Part shown: positions 43,145-52,222 of the stretch, one piece after another | Layout of the letters: each line of letters starts with the position of its first letter | How positions within the stretch are numbered: position 1 is the stretch's first letter | Source of the DNA: Acidovorax sp. | GTDB lineage: Bacteria > Pseudomonadota > Gammaproteobacteria > Burkholderiales > Burkholderiaceae_C | Length of the DNA: 61,408 nucleotides | Assembly (NCBI RefSeq): GCF_016783915.1 | Contig: NZ_JADHVT010000010.1 | Span: forward strand, 1 to 61,408 | Direction of reading: 5' to 3' | Position numbers and translations under genes: made by a program | The notes under the pieces: generated by a model | What the model was told of the DNA's origin: nothing | The model's input: only the letters and a program-made list of their open reading frames with translations | The model's database searches: none

Positions 43145-44272
43145 GTGCATAGGGTCCAACTTCACTACACACTCAGCCGCGATGCGGGCAATGCACTCAT
43201 CCGCAACCCGCTGCCCGAAATGCTGCAGGCCGTGGCCGAGCGCGGCTCCATATCGGGCGCAGCGCGCGCGCTGGATCTGTCCTACCGCCACGTCTGGGGC
43301 GCCCTCAAACGCTGGGAAGACCAGCTGGGCGGCGAACTGATCATCTGGGGCAAGGGCCAGTCAGCGCAGCTCAGCGAATTTGGGAGCAAGCTGCTGTGGG
43401 CCGAACGCCAGGCCCAGGCCCGTCTGGCTCCGCAGATAGCGGCGTTGCACGCCGACCTGGAGCGCGCGTTTGCCGTGGCGTTTGACCCCAACGCCCACGT
43501 GCTCACCCTGTATGCCAGCCATGACGATGCGCTGGCGGCGCTGCGTGCCCATGCGGCAACGCAGACCGATGTGGGCGCACTGCACCTCGACATCAGATTT
43601 ACGGGCAGCGTGGACGCCATCCGTGCGCTGAACGAGGGACGCTGCACCCTGGCGGGCTTTCACACCGTGGCGGACGCGGCCGCGCAGTCGCTCACCGCAC
43701 GCACCTACCAGCCACTGCTGCAGCCGGGGCTGCACAAGATCATCGGCTTTGCGCAGCGCACGCAGGGGCTCATCGTGGCGCCCGGCAATCCGCTGGACCT
43801 GAACAGCCTGGCCGATGTCGCGCGCACCGGCGCCCGCTTCATCAACCGCCCGCTGGGCTCGGGCACGCGCGTGCTGCTGGACGACCTGCTGGCCCAGGCC
43901 AGCATGGACCCTCAGAGCATCGTGGGCTACGCCCTCAACGAACCCTCACACACCGCCATTGCCCAGGCCGTGGCTGCAGGGGCTGCCGACGTCGGCATGG
44001 GCATTGAGCTGGCGGCCCGCGCGCGGGGGCTGGACTTTGTGCCCCTGGTGCATGAGCGTTACCACCTGGCCTGCCTGAAAGCCAGCCTGGACCAGCCGGC
44101 AACGCTGGCACTGCGCACCCTGCTGCAGACGCCCGAGTGGCTGGCGCACATGGCCACCCTGCCGGGTTACAACGCCTGGCACTGCGGTGAAGTGCTGGCC
44201 ATGAGCACGGTACTGCCCTGGTGGCAGTTTGCGCGAAAAAAACGCGCTTCAGCGCCTAGGCAGAAACCCTAA
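43145..44272 (+). CDS. ModE-HTH regulator with periplasmic-binding-like sensor (TunR-like)
   Basis: GTG start, 375 residues. The N-terminal ModE/LysR-type winged HTH (LPEMLQAVAERGSISGAARALDLSYRHVWGALKRWE) is followed by a PBP-like ligand domain of the molybdate/LysR-substrate class (HVLTLYASHDDALAALR; LHLDIRFTGSVDAIRAL; GARFINRPLGSGTRVLLDDLL). This architecture is that of TunR/TupR, the tungstate-responsive regulators. Divergent from tupBCA, it very likely controls oxyanion uptake. The start codon is uncertain: no strong ribosome site is visible. Confidence 0.85.
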   Translation: MHRVQLHYTLSRDAGNALIRNPLPEMLQAVAERGSISGAARALDLSYRHVWGALKRWEDQLGGELIIWGKGQSAQLSEFGSKLLWAERQAQARLAPQIAALHADLERAFAVAFDPNAHVLTLYASHDDALAALRAHAATQTDVGALHLDIRFTGSVDAIRALNEGRCTLAGFHTVADAAAQSLTARTYQPLLQPGLHKIIGFAQRTQGLIVAPGNPLDLNSLADVARTGARFINRPLGSGTRVLLDDLLAQASMDPQSIVGYALNEPSHTAIAQAVAAGAADVGMGIELAARARGLDFVPLVHERYHLACLKASLDQPATLALRTLLQTPEWLAHMATLPGYNAWHCGEVLAMSTVLPWWQFARKKRASAPRQKP

Positions 44273-44454
44273 TTGCTACATTTTTGATAGCTAAAGAATG
44301 AGCAAACGCTGCGGGATAACACCGTCACGCTGCTGTCAGACTCCGCCTACAGTGCTCCGTAGAATCGCGCCGTCGTCAACGTGTGCCCAGCCCGAGCGCC
44401 TACCCGCGCGGGGGACAGGCATCTCGCACACACAGCCTTTTTATTGGAGACACC
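44273..44454. other. Intergenic region upstream of the TRAP genes
   Basis: The first 30 bp carry a fragment of the dispersed repeat (ATTGCTACATTTTTGATAGCT, near 44271-44291). The remainder has no clear structure apart from the GGAGA ribosome site (44447-44451). The TRAP promoter must lie here, but I cannot place it. Confidence 0.4.
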
Positions 44455-45075
44455 ATGCAGGCTCTATTGAAGTTATCAAGAGGGATCGACTGGCTTAACA
44501 CCCAGGTCGGCAAGTACGTGGTCTGGCTGATCCTGGCCTCCACGGTCATCAGCGGCGTGAACGCCGTGGTGCGCAAGGCGTTCAACATCAGCTCCAACGC
44601 GTTCCTGGAAGTGCAGTGGTATCTGTTCGCTGCATCGTTCCTGCTGGCGGCCGGCTATACGCTGCTGCAAGGGGAGCACGTCAAGGTCGATGTGATCTCC
44701 AGCCGCTTTTCCAAGCGCACGCAAATCTGGATCGACGTGTTCGGCTACATCGTCTTCCTGACGCCCATGTGCCTGGCCGTGCTCTGGTACGGGGTTCCGT
44801 TCTTCACGCGCGCCCTGGCGTCGGGTGAAATGTCCAACAACGCTGGCGGCCTGATCCGCTGGCCCGTGTACCTGATGATGCCCCTGGGCTTCACGCTGCT
44901 GTGGCTGCAAGGTATTTCCGAACTCATCAAGCGCCTGGGCTTCCTGCAAGGCCTGATCGAAGATCCCACGGTCAAGAAGGTCGAAAAGACGGCCGAGGAA
45001 GAACTGGCTGAATCCATCCGCAACCTGGCCGAAGCGGCCAAGGGCAACGGCAAGAACAAGACCGAGGCCGTCTGA
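44455..45075 (+). CDS. dctQ: TRAP transporter small permease (DctQ)
   Basis: The start at 44455 has GGAGA 5-6 bp upstream. The 206-residue protein has four hydrophobic helices and the DctQ signature EVQWYLFAASFLLAAGYTLLQGEHVKVDVI, plus RWPVYLMMPLGFTLLWLQG. A charged C-terminal tail follows (VKKVEKTAEEELAESIRNLAEAAKGNGKNK). It is part of a sodium-coupled TRAP importer with the large permease 14 bp downstream. The substrate is unknown, probably a carboxylic acid. Confidence 0.92.
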   Translation: MQALLKLSRGIDWLNTQVGKYVVWLILASTVISGVNAVVRKAFNISSNAFLEVQWYLFAASFLLAAGYTLLQGEHVKVDVISSRFSKRTQIWIDVFGYIVFLTPMCLAVLWYGVPFFTRALASGEMSNNAGGLIRWPVYLMMPLGFTLLWLQGISELIKRLGFLQGLIEDPTVKKVEKTAEEELAESIRNLAEAAKGNGKNKTEAV

Positions 45076-45089
45076 GCGGAGCACACACC

Positions 45090-46877
45090 ATGGAATTTCT
45101 CACTCACAACCTCGCCCCCATCATGTTCGCGGGGCTCATCTGCTTCTTGCTGGTGGGTTTCCCGGTCGCTTTCAGCCTGGGCGCCTGCGGACTGTTCTTC
45201 GCCTTCATTGGTATCGAGCTGGGCGTATTGCCCGAGGCGCTGCTGCAAGCCGTGCCGCTGCGCATTTTCGGCATCATGCAGAACGACACCCTGCTGGCCA
45301 TTCCGTTCTTCACACTCATGGGGCTCATATTGGAGCGAAGCGGGATGGCGGAAGACCTGCTGGACACCATTGGTCAGCTGTTTGGCCCCATCCGGGGTGG
45401 CCTGGCACTGGCCGTGATCTTTGTGGGCGCGCTGCTGGCAGCCACCACGGGCGTGGTGGCCGCGTCGGTGATCTCGATGGGCCTGATCTCGCTGCCCATC
45501 ATGCTGCGCTACGGCTATGACCGCCGACTGGCTGCAGGCGTGATTGCCGCATCCGGCACACTGGCGCAGATCATTCCTCCATCGCTGGTGCTGATCATCA
45601 TTGCCGACCAGATGGGCCGCAGCGTGGGCGATATGTACAAGGGCGCCTTCCTGCCCGGCCTGATGCTCACCGGCTTCTACGCCCTGTATGTCATCTTGCT
45701 GGCGATCTTCAAGCCCCAGTGGGTGCCTGCCATCCCACCCGAAGCACGTACGCTGCGTGACGACAACGGCAAGAGCGGTGTGACCTCCCTGCTGGTCCTG
45801 ACCGGCATCTGCGTGGCCGCATCGATGTATGTGGCCAAGAACATGCCCGCCCTGCACACCTGGTGGTCGGGCGAGACGGTGGAACGCGTGGCGCTGGACG
45901 AGACCATTGTGGTGGCCATGTGCTTTGGCGTGGCCCTGGCCTTCGTGGTCGCCAGCATCAACAAGATCACCCGCCTGGGCCTGCTGTCCCGCGCTGCAGA
46001 GCGTGTGACCTTTGTGCTGATCCCCCCGCTGCTGCTGATCTTCCTGGTGCTGGGCACCATCTTCCTGGGCGTTGCAACCCCCACCGAAGGCGGCGCCATG
46101 GGCGCACTGGGCGCGGGCATCATGGCCATCATCCGCGGCCGCCTGACCCTCTCGCTGCTCAAGCAGGCCGTGACCACCACCACCAAGCTGTCGTGTTTTG
46201 TGGTGTTCATCCTGGTGGGTGCCACCATGTTCGGCCTGACGTTCCAGGGCGTGGATGGCCCGCTGTGGGTGGAACACCTGCTGACCGGCCTGCCCGGTGG
46301 CCAGCTGGGCTTCCTGATCGTCGTGAACATCATGGTGTTCTTCCTGGCATTCTTCCTGGACTTCTTTGAGCTGTCGTTCATCGTCGTGCCACTGCTGGCC
46401 CCGGTGGCGAACAAGCTGGGCATTGACCTGATCTGGTTCGGTGTGCTGCTGGCCGTGAACATGCAGACCTCGTTCATGCACCCCCCGTTCGGCTTTGCGC
46501 TGTTCTACCTGCGCAGCGTGGCCCCGGCGAAGGAGTACCTGGACAAGGTCACCAAGAAGATGATTGCGCCGGTGACGACACCCCAGATCTACTGGGGTGC
46601 GATCCCCTTCCTGATCATCCAGCTGATGATGGTGGGCCTGATCATCGCCTTCCCTGGCATCGTCTCCAGCGGTCTGGACAAGGAAGAGGTCTACGACCTG
46701 GACAAGGTCCGCATGGAAATGGAAGCCACCATGCCCGACGCGGCCGGAGCCCCCGAGGCGACCGACCCCACAGCCGGTATGGAAGGCGCTGGAGCAGCCC
46801 CTGGAGACGCTGCAGCCCCCGCTGCAGACGACCCACTCAAGGCCCTGCAGGACTCGCTGGCCAACGAGAAAAAGTGA
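45090..46877 (+). CDS. dctM: TRAP transporter large permease (DctM)
   Basis: The 595-residue protein has twelve or more hydrophobic segments, starting MFAGLICFLLVGFPVAFSLG. Family motifs are IPFFTLMGLILERSGMAEDLL, VVAASVISMGLISLPIMLRYGYDRRLAAGVIAASG..LAQIIPPS and VATPTEGGAMGALGAG. It is longer than the usual 425-450 because of an extra membrane stretch (residues about 230-320) and a C-terminal Ala/Pro/Asp-rich tail of about 60 residues. That size class is known in mannitol/chloroaromatic-type TRAP subunits. It moves substrate across the inner membrane with DctQ. Confidence 0.92.
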   Translation: MEFLTHNLAPIMFAGLICFLLVGFPVAFSLGACGLFFAFIGIELGVLPEALLQAVPLRIFGIMQNDTLLAIPFFTLMGLILERSGMAEDLLDTIGQLFGPIRGGLALAVIFVGALLAATTGVVAASVISMGLISLPIMLRYGYDRRLAAGVIAASGTLAQIIPPSLVLIIIADQMGRSVGDMYKGAFLPGLMLTGFYALYVILLAIFKPQWVPAIPPEARTLRDDNGKSGVTSLLVLTGICVAASMYVAKNMPALHTWWSGETVERVALDETIVVAMCFGVALAFVVASINKITRLGLLSRAAERVTFVLIPPLLLIFLVLGTIFLGVATPTEGGAMGALGAGIMAIIRGRLTLSLLKQAVTTTTKLSCFVVFILVGATMFGLTFQGVDGPLWVEHLLTGLPGGQLGFLIVVNIMVFFLAFFLDFFELSFIVVPLLAPVANKLGIDLIWFGVLLAVNMQTSFMHPPFGFALFYLRSVAPAKEYLDKVTKKMIAPVTTPQIYWGAIPFLIIQLMMVGLIIAFPGIVSSGLDKEEVYDLDKVRMEMEATMPDAAGAPEATDPTAGMEGAGAAPGDAAAPAADDPLKALQDSLANEKK

Positions 46878-46920
46878 TCTGAACCCAACAGGGGCTGTTG
46901 ACCAGCCTCTGAGGCACGAG

Positions 46921-46955
46921 AAGCCCTGGCAGATGCCCTCTGCCGGGGCTTTTTT
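46921..46955 (+). terminator. Intrinsic terminator after the TRAP permeases
   Basis: AAGCCCTGGCAGA (46921-46933) pairs with TCTGCCGGGGCTT (46939-46951), with one T-G wobble, around a TGCCC loop and is followed by TTTT. It ends the DctQ-DctM transcript. Confidence 0.9.
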
Positions 46956-47348
46956 CATGGGCGTTCCGGATACGGTGGCGCCACAGACCACGGACACAAA
47001 CAGGCAACGAAGTGCAGTACAAGCGCGATGATCAGAGCCACTGCAATTGACCTGGCCCATAGCTTGTACACCGCACCGCACCGCACCGCACTGAGGAGGC
47101 ACTCCATACGAACCTCTCAATCGCCTTGCGGGAGTTCGCCAGCAGGCTCTCCATAGAGCTCAACATGGCACGAAGCTCTGGTGCCGACAACAGTTGGAAT
47201 CAGGGCCCGCTCCAGCCGGAGGATCGTGCCGCAGGCGCCGCTCAGGGCTGCCAGGGGCAACTCTTTTATCGCCGCTTGGTCCAGCACCCCTTCTGCACCT
47301 CAACCACCTCTGATCCGACGACGAGCCCCATGAGACAAGACGCAAAAA
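46956..47348. other. Non-coding spacer between convergent TRAP units
   Basis: About 390 bp without a convincing gene; frames present here lack ribosome sites and plausible composition. It holds a four-unit CCGCA repeat (47071-47090) and lies between two terminators, so transcription into it should be low unless a small RNA starts here. I see no sign of a mobile element. Confidence 0.5.
47071..47090. repeat. CCGCA x4 tandem repeat
   Basis: Four perfect copies of CCGCA lie in tandem in the non-coding spacer. A 5-bp unit in a non-coding tract could vary in copy number between strains. It is far too short and too simple to be a CRISPR array. Confidence 0.8.
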
Positions 47349-47374
47349 AACCCGCCAGGCGAACCGGGCGGGTT
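47349..47374 (-). terminator. Intrinsic terminator after the TRAP binding-protein gene
   Basis: AACCCGCC (47349-47356) pairs with GGCGGGTT (47367-47374) around a 10-nt loop. On the minus strand the stem is followed by a run of seven T. It serves the minus-strand gene ending at 47418. Confidence 0.88.
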
Positions 47375-47417
47375 ATTTGATCGGTCATGCCATGCGGCTT
47401 GCGCCGCAGCCATGCAA

Positions 47418-48500
47418 TTAGATCTTTTGTGCGGACATGAAGGTGTCGTAGCGGGCTTCGGCAAAGCGGAACCAGAGGATCTGGTCGCGCTGGAAGGCGC
47501 GCATGTCGGCGTAGATCTTCTTCCACTCGGGGCTCTTGGCGTCGTTCTCGGCGAATACTTCCATCGAAGCCTTGAACGAAGCGTCCATCACGGCTTGCGA
47601 GAAAGGCAGCACCTTGGTCTTGGCAGCCACGAGTTGCTTCAAGGCCGTGGGGTTCAGCGCGTCGTACTTGGCCAGCATGTCCACGTGGGCCACGTTGGTT
47701 GCGGCTTCGATGATGGCCTTGTTCTCGGCCGACAGGCCGTCAAACGCCTTCTGGTTGACGAAGAAGTCCACTTCAGGACCGCCTTCCCACCAGCCGGGGT
47801 AGTAGTAGAACGGAGCGACCTTGTTGAAGCCCAGCTTCTGGTCATCGTATGGACCCACCCACTCGGCGGCGTCCAGCGTGCCCTTTTCGAGGGCTTGGTA
47901 GATTTCGCCGCCTGGGATGCTCTGGGGCACAGCACCCAGCTTCTGCATCACTTCACCGATCAGGCCGCCACCCAGGCGCATCTTCATGCCCTTGAAGTCG
48001 GCAGGCGACTTGATTTCCTTGCGGAACCAGCCACCCATCTGCGTGCCGGTGTTGCCACCTGCAAAGCTGATCATGTTGAAGCCGCCGTAGAACTCGTTCA
48101 TGAGCTTGCGGCCGTTGCCATGCAGCATCCAGGCGTTCATCTGGCGGGCATTGAAGCCAAACGGCACAGCAGAGCCGAGCGCGAAGGCGGGGTTCTTGCC
48201 GTAGAAGTAGTAAGGCACGGTGTGTGCCATTTCCACGGTGCCTTGTTGCACGCCGTCCACCACGCCGAAGGGAGGCATCAGCTCGCCACCAGCGTGCACG
48301 GAGATTTCAAACTTGCCGCCCGACATGGCCTTGACGGCCTTGGAGAACACATCAGCGCCGCCATAGATGGTGTCCAGCGACTTGGGGAAGCTGGAGGCCA
48401 GACGCCAGCGAATGGCAGCCTGGGCGTGGACGGCGGGCGCAGCGCCTGCAGCCAGCACACCGGCAATGCCAGCATGCTTGATGATTGAACGACGATCCAT
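47418..48500 (-). CDS. dctP: TRAP transporter substrate-binding protein (DctP family)
   Basis: The start at 48500 is typical (MDRRSIIKHAG). The 360-residue protein has a twin-arginine-like signal (DRRSIIKHAGIAGVLAAG, cleavage after VHAQA). Family motifs are RWRLASSFPKSLDTIYGGAD, FKGMKMRLGGGLIGEVMQKLG (the Arg that binds the carboxylate), GEIYQALEKGTLDAAEWVGPYDD and YYPGWWEGG. It belongs to the mannitol/chloroaromatic-like group. It lies convergent with its probable permeases (45090-46877) rather than in the same operon, so the three are regulated separately. Confidence 0.92.
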   Translation of the reverse strand: MDRRSIIKHAGIAGVLAAGAAPAVHAQAAIRWRLASSFPKSLDTIYGGADVFSKAVKAMSGGKFEISVHAGGELMPPFGVVDGVQQGTVEMAHTVPYYFYGKNPAFALGSAVPFGFNARQMNAWMLHGNGRKLMNEFYGGFNMISFAGGNTGTQMGGWFRKEIKSPADFKGMKMRLGGGLIGEVMQKLGAVPQSIPGGEIYQALEKGTLDAAEWVGPYDDQKLGFNKVAPFYYYPGWWEGGPEVDFFVNQKAFDGLSAENKAIIEAATNVAHVDMLAKYDALNPTALKQLVAAKTKVLPFSQAVMDASFKASMEVFAENDAKSPEWKKIYADMRAFQRDQILWFRFAEARYDTFMSAQKI

Positions 48501-48746
48501 GAGGTTCTCTCCGATATATTGATTGCAAAACTTGGTGCGCACGCGTTGTGCACGGCCGACCAAGGACATGTTTCAGCCGGGACCATTGTAGGAACATGAC
48601 CCCCAGGACTTTTGCGGGTTTTCCCGCGAAATTTCAGACCCCAACATACACCTTCAGGGTTCTGCAAGCATCTGCGCGACAGCGGCGCAAAAGCCATCAC
48701 CGCACGCACAGGCCAGCGCGATGCGCCGCCTGCTGCCCGCCCCGTT

Positions 48747-50642
48747 TCAGACCGTGCTGCCAGGCAAAAACCGCGCTGCAATCGATGCGCGGATACCCGC
48801 TGCATCCAGCCCCTGCAACGCCAGCAACTTGGCCGGGTCACCGTGCTCGATGAAGACATCGCCCAGCCCGAGCTGCAGCAAGGGGCGCACGATGCCCATG
48901 GCATTGAGCGCTTCGGTCACTGCGCTGCCCGCGCCGCCCATGATGGCCCCCTCTTCCACCGTCACGAGAGCGTCGTGGCGCTCCGCCACCTCGCGCAGCA
49001 AGGCCTCATCGATGGGCTTGGCCCAGCGCATGTTGACCACGGTGGCATCGATCGCCTCGCCCACCTCCAGCGCGGGATACAGCAAGGTACCAAACGCCAG
49101 GATGGCAATACGGGGCGCCTTGCCGTCCGCATCACCCTTGCGCTCGCGGCGGATCTCGCCCTTGCCGAACGGCAGGCCATCGAGCGCTGCCAGCGGCGCC
49201 ACACCCGCGCCGCTACCACGCGGGTAACGCACGGCCACTGGGTGGTCCTGTTCAAACGCACTGCTGAGCAACTGGCGGCATTCGCGCTCGTCGGCGGGGC
49301 AGGCCATGCTCATGTTCGGAATGCAGCGCACGAACGGGATGTCATAAGCGCCTGCGTGCGTGGCACCGTCGGCACCCACCAGGCCAGCACGGTCCAGCGC
49401 AAACACCACAGGCAGGTTCTGCAGGGCCACGTCGTGGATCAATTGGTCATAGCCCCGCTGCAAGAAGGTGGAGTAGATGGCCACCACGGGCTTGACGCCT
49501 TCGCAGGCCATGCCTGCGGCAAACGTGACGGCATGCTGCTCGGCAATGCCCACGTCGTAGTAGCGGTCCGGAAAGCGTTTTTCAAACTCGACCATGCCCG
49601 AGCCTTCGCGCATGGCGGGCGTGATGCCCACCAGGCGCGGGTCCTGCGCCGCCATGTCGCACAACCACTGGCCGAACACCTGGGTGAAGGTCTGCTTGGG
49701 GGGCGTGGCGGGCTTGGTCAGGCCCACGGAGGGGTCGAACTTGCCGGGCCCGTGGTAGGCCACGGGGTCGGCCTCGGCCAGCTTGTAGCCCTGGCCCTTC
49801 TTGGTGACCACGTGCAGGAACTGCGGGCCCTTCAAGCTCTTGATGTTCTCGAGCGTGGGGATCAGCGAATCGAGGTCGTGCCCGTCGATGGGGCCGATGT
49901 AGTTGAAGCCGAATTTCTCGAACAGCGTGGCGGGCACCACCATGCCCTTGGCCTGCTGCTCGAAGCGCTTGGCAAATTCGAGCAGGGGCGGCACGGGGCG
50001 CAGCACGGTCTTGCCCACGTTCTTGGCGGCGGCGTAGAACTGACCGCTCATCAGCTGCGCAAGATAGCGGTTGAGCGCGCCTACGGGCGGGCTGATGCTC
50101 ATGTCGTTGTCGTTCAGCACCACCAGCAGGTTGCAGTCGGCCACGCCCGCGTTGTTGAGCGCCTCGAAAGCCATGCCAGCGCTCATCGCGCCGTCGCCGA
50201 TGATGGCCACCGCATGGCGGTTGTCGCCCTTGCGCTTGGCGGCCAGAGCCATGCCCAGCGCCGCCGAGATGCTGGTGCTGGAATGCGCCGTGCCAAAGGT
50301 GTCGTAAATGCTCTCGGCCCGCTGCGGAAAGCCCGAGATACCGCCCATCTGGCGCAGCGTGTGCATGCGGTCGCGACGGCCCGTCAGAATCTTGTGGGGA
50401 TAGGTCTGGTGGCCCACATCCCACACCAGGCGGTCTTCGGGGGTGTTGAAGACATGGTGCAGGGCCACGGTCAGCTCCACCGTGCCCAGGTTGGAACTGA
50501 GGTGGCCACCGGTCTGGGAGACGCTCTGCAGCACGAACTCGCGCAACTCGGTCGCCAGCACCTTGAGGTCCGCACGCGAGAGCCGGCGCAGGTCTGCCGG
50601 GTCATTGATGGTCTGCAGCAGAGGAAAGGATGTCGTGGACAT
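48747..50642 (-). CDS. dxs: 1-deoxy-D-xylulose-5-phosphate synthase
   Basis: The 631-residue thiamine-diphosphate enzyme has the N-terminal TPP/Mg motif [18 protein letters not shown] (residues about 152-169), [25 protein letters not shown], the conserved catalytic Glu region [17 protein letters not shown] and the transketolase C-terminal domain. It condenses pyruvate and glyceraldehyde-3-phosphate to DXP, the first step of the MEP isoprenoid pathway. It is the last gene of xseB-ispA-dxs, 91 bp after ispA, separated by a repeat-like stretch. Confidence 0.97.
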   Translation of the reverse strand: MSTTSFPLLQTINDPADLRRLSRADLKVLATELREFVLQSVSQTGGHLSSNLGTVELTVALHHVFNTPEDRLVWDVGHQTYPHKILTGRRDRMHTLRQMGGISGFPQRAESIYDTFGTAHSSTSISAALGMALAAKRKGDNRHAVAIIGDGAMSAGMAFEALNNAGVADCNLLVVLNDNDMSISPPVGALNRYLAQLMSGQFYAAAKNVGKTVLRPVPPLLEFAKRFEQQAKGMVVPATLFEKFGFNYIGPIDGHDLDSLIPTLENIKSLKGPQFLHVVTKKGQGYKLAEADPVAYHGPGKFDPSVGLTKPATPPKQTFTQVFGQWLCDMAAQDPRLVGITPAMREGSGMVEFEKRFPDRYYDVGIAEQHAVTFAAGMACEGVKPVVAIYSTFLQRGYDQLIHDVALQNLPVVFALDRAGLVGADGATHAGAYDIPFVRCIPNMSMACPADERECRQLLSSAFEQDHPVAVRYPRGSGAGVAPLAALDGLPFGKGEIRRERKGDADGKAPRIAILAFGTLLYPALEVGEAIDATVVNMRWAKPIDEALLREVAERHDALVTVEEGAIMGGAGSAVTEALNAMGIVRPLLQLGLGDVFIEHGDPAKLLALQGLDAAGIRASIAARFLPGSTV

Positions 50643-50733
50643 TGACTATTCTTTTGATAGCTACCAGCGCAAGAAATTCAAGCACCAGCAGGCATTTGGA
50701 CATTGAGAGAGTCGCCAGGGACCAGGGCCAGGC
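50643..50733. repeat. Dispersed repeat fragment between ispA and dxs
   Basis: The spacer begins with TTTTGATAGCTACCAGCGC (50650-50668) and AAGCACCAGCAGG further on, words of the same dispersed hairpin family seen at 24607 and 53433, in a degenerate form. It carries no terminator, so dxs can be transcribed with ispA. Confidence 0.45.
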
Positions 50734-51708
50734 TCAGTGAGAGCGGCGCACGACCATGTCCGCCAGGGCTGCCAGGGCACGGGTGTCGGGCAAACCACTG
50801 CGCCCCAGGGCCGCATGGGCCTCGGCCAGCAGCTCCTGCGCAAAGACCTGTGCACGCTCCAGCCCGAGCAAAGACACGTAGGTGGGTTTGTCTGCAGCAG
50901 CGTCCTTGCCCGCCGTTTTCCCCAGGGTGGCCGAGTCGGCCACCACATCCAGGATATCGTCCACCACCTGGAACGCCAGACCCATGGCAGCACCATAGTC
51001 TGACAGGGCTTGGTAGGCGGTGGGTGCCGCGTGACCACACAGTGCCCCCATGAGCACGCTGCCCTGGAGCAGCGCGCCGGTCTTCAGGCGGTGCATCTGG
51101 CGCAGTTGCGTCTCGGTCAGCGCCACGCCCACGCTGGCCAGGTCTATCGCCTGACCGCCCGCCATGCCGGCCGAGCCCGCAGCCCGCGCTAGCAGCCTGC
51201 ACAGGGCTGCCTGCGTGGCGGCGGGGATGAGGGTGTTGTCGGGGGTCAGCAATTCAAACGCAAAGGCCTGCAGCGCATCACCCGCCAGCAAAGCCTGGGC
51301 TTCGCCAAACTGCACATGCACCGTGGGCTTGCCACGGCGCAGCACGTCGTTGTCCATGCAAGGCATGTCATCGTGGACCAACGAGTAGGCGTGAATCAAT
51401 TCGACCGCGCACGCGGCACGCAGGGCAGCTTCATCCAAGGCCGCGTGAACCACCGCAACATCAGACGCCACCGAATCCAACGCGCCGCTGCGCGCGCCCT
51501 CATACGCCGCCAGTACCAACAGAGGCCGCAGGCGCTTGCCGCCATCCAGCACGGCGTAGCGCATGGCGTCGCCGAGCCCTGCCGGGGCGCCGTCTCCCAC
51601 CCAACGGGACAAGGCCTGTTCCACATTGGCCAGGTGGTTCTGGCTCCAGAGGTTCGTATCCAGGGGCTGCCCCCCCACCGTCGAAGGGGTCATTGGCAAC
51701 GCGCTCAT
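50734..51708 (-). CDS. ispA: Polyprenyl (farnesyl) diphosphate synthase
   Basis: The start at 51708 is chosen for its ATGA overlap with the xseB stop; ATG 51720 is an alternative. The 324-residue protein has both Asp-rich motifs of short-chain prenyl synthases: first [11 protein letters not shown], second [25 protein letters not shown] is the usual start region. It makes farnesyl diphosphate from IPP and DMAPP. The operon with dxs links precursor supply and chain assembly. Confidence 0.95.
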   Translation of the reverse strand: MSALPMTPSTVGGQPLDTNLWSQNHLANVEQALSRWVGDGAPAGLGDAMRYAVLDGGKRLRPLLVLAAYEGARSGALDSVASDVAVVHAALDEAALRAACAVELIHAYSLVHDDMPCMDNDVLRRGKPTVHVQFGEAQALLAGDALQAFAFELLTPDNTLIPAATQAALCRLLARAAGSAGMAGGQAIDLASVGVALTETQLRQMHRLKTGALLQGSVLMGALCGHAAPTAYQALSDYGAAMGLAFQVVDDILDVVADSATLGKTAGKDAAADKPTYVSLLGLERAQVFAQELLAEAHAALGRSGLPDTRALAALADMVVRRSH

Positions 51709-51947
51709 TCCTGATTCCATGGTTGCAGCTGGCCGTCGTCCAGCACCTTGATCTGGTCCTGCACGGCATCGAGCCGGTGGCGGCAGAAGGCCAGCAAAGT
51801 GGCGCCGCGCTGATAGCCAGCCAGCATCTGGTCCAGCGGCAGCTGGCCCGACTCGATGCGGGCCACGAGTTGCTCCAGCTCCTCCAGGGCCGCCTCGTAG
51901 CTGGCAGGTTCGGCGGGAGGAGCGGGGGTTGCGGGGGCCTTGGGCAT
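51705..51947 (-). CDS. xseB: Exodeoxyribonuclease VII small subunit
   Basis: The start is at ATG 51947 ([11 protein letters not shown]); the frame extends to a TTG at 51980. The 80-residue protein has the XseB core [36 protein letters not shown], typical in length and pattern. It binds XseA (not in this window) to form the enzyme that degrades single-stranded DNA. The order xseB-ispA-dxs is common in proteobacteria. Confidence 0.94.
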   Translation of the reverse strand: MPKAPATPAPPAEPASYEAALEELEQLVARIESGQLPLDQMLAGYQRGATLLAFCRHRLDAVQDQIKVLDDGQLQPWNQE

Positions 51948-52103
51948 GAAGGGGGCGGCAGTGCGCGGGTGAAAAACCAATGATTTTAGGCGCAGCGCTG
52001 TGGCGCCCGTGTCAGACAGGGGCCGATCCGTGGGGCGCCCCTATTTTTCCGGAACCGGTGTTTTCTATTCACGTAGCGGGGGTGCGGGAATAACCCCACC
52101 GCC

Positions 52104-52155
52104 TATAATCCCATTCCCGTCGAGCCGGCTACCCACCCTAGCCGGTTTTCTTTTT
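52104..52155 (+). promoter_or_regulatory. Promoter -10 and attenuator-like terminator in the Rieske gene leader
   Basis: A perfect TATAAT lies at 52104-52109. About 15 bp further, CCGGCTA (52125-52131) pairs with TAGCCGG (52139-52145) and is followed by TTTTCTTTTTC, an intrinsic terminator 68 bp before the Rieske gene start. A second hairpin-prone stretch (GTGCC/GGCGCAC, 52161-52178) follows. No -35 box is obvious. The layout suggests that read-through is regulated; the terminator could also end a short RNA. Confidence 0.55.
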
Positions 52156-52222
52156 CCAGATGTGCCTTCTCTGGCGCACCTCCCGCACTCTTTCTGTGGG
52201 GAGTCTTTAGGTCAGGTCACCC

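Noticed and set aside
47071-47090. CCGCA tandem repeat as a possible CRISPR
   Set aside because: The units are 5 bp with no spacers, and no cas genes are present.
44745-47120. A 791-codon frame antisense to the TRAP permease
   Set aside because: The product is His/Gln/Gly-rich low complexity, a mirror of the well-conserved DctM gene; no ribosome site.
47126-47380. An 84-codon frame between the TRAP units
   Set aside because: No ribosome site, no recognisable domain, and it runs into the terminator stem.
48612-50645. A 677-codon frame antisense to dxs
   Set aside because: Shadow of the dxs gene, whose cofactor motifs are unmistakable.
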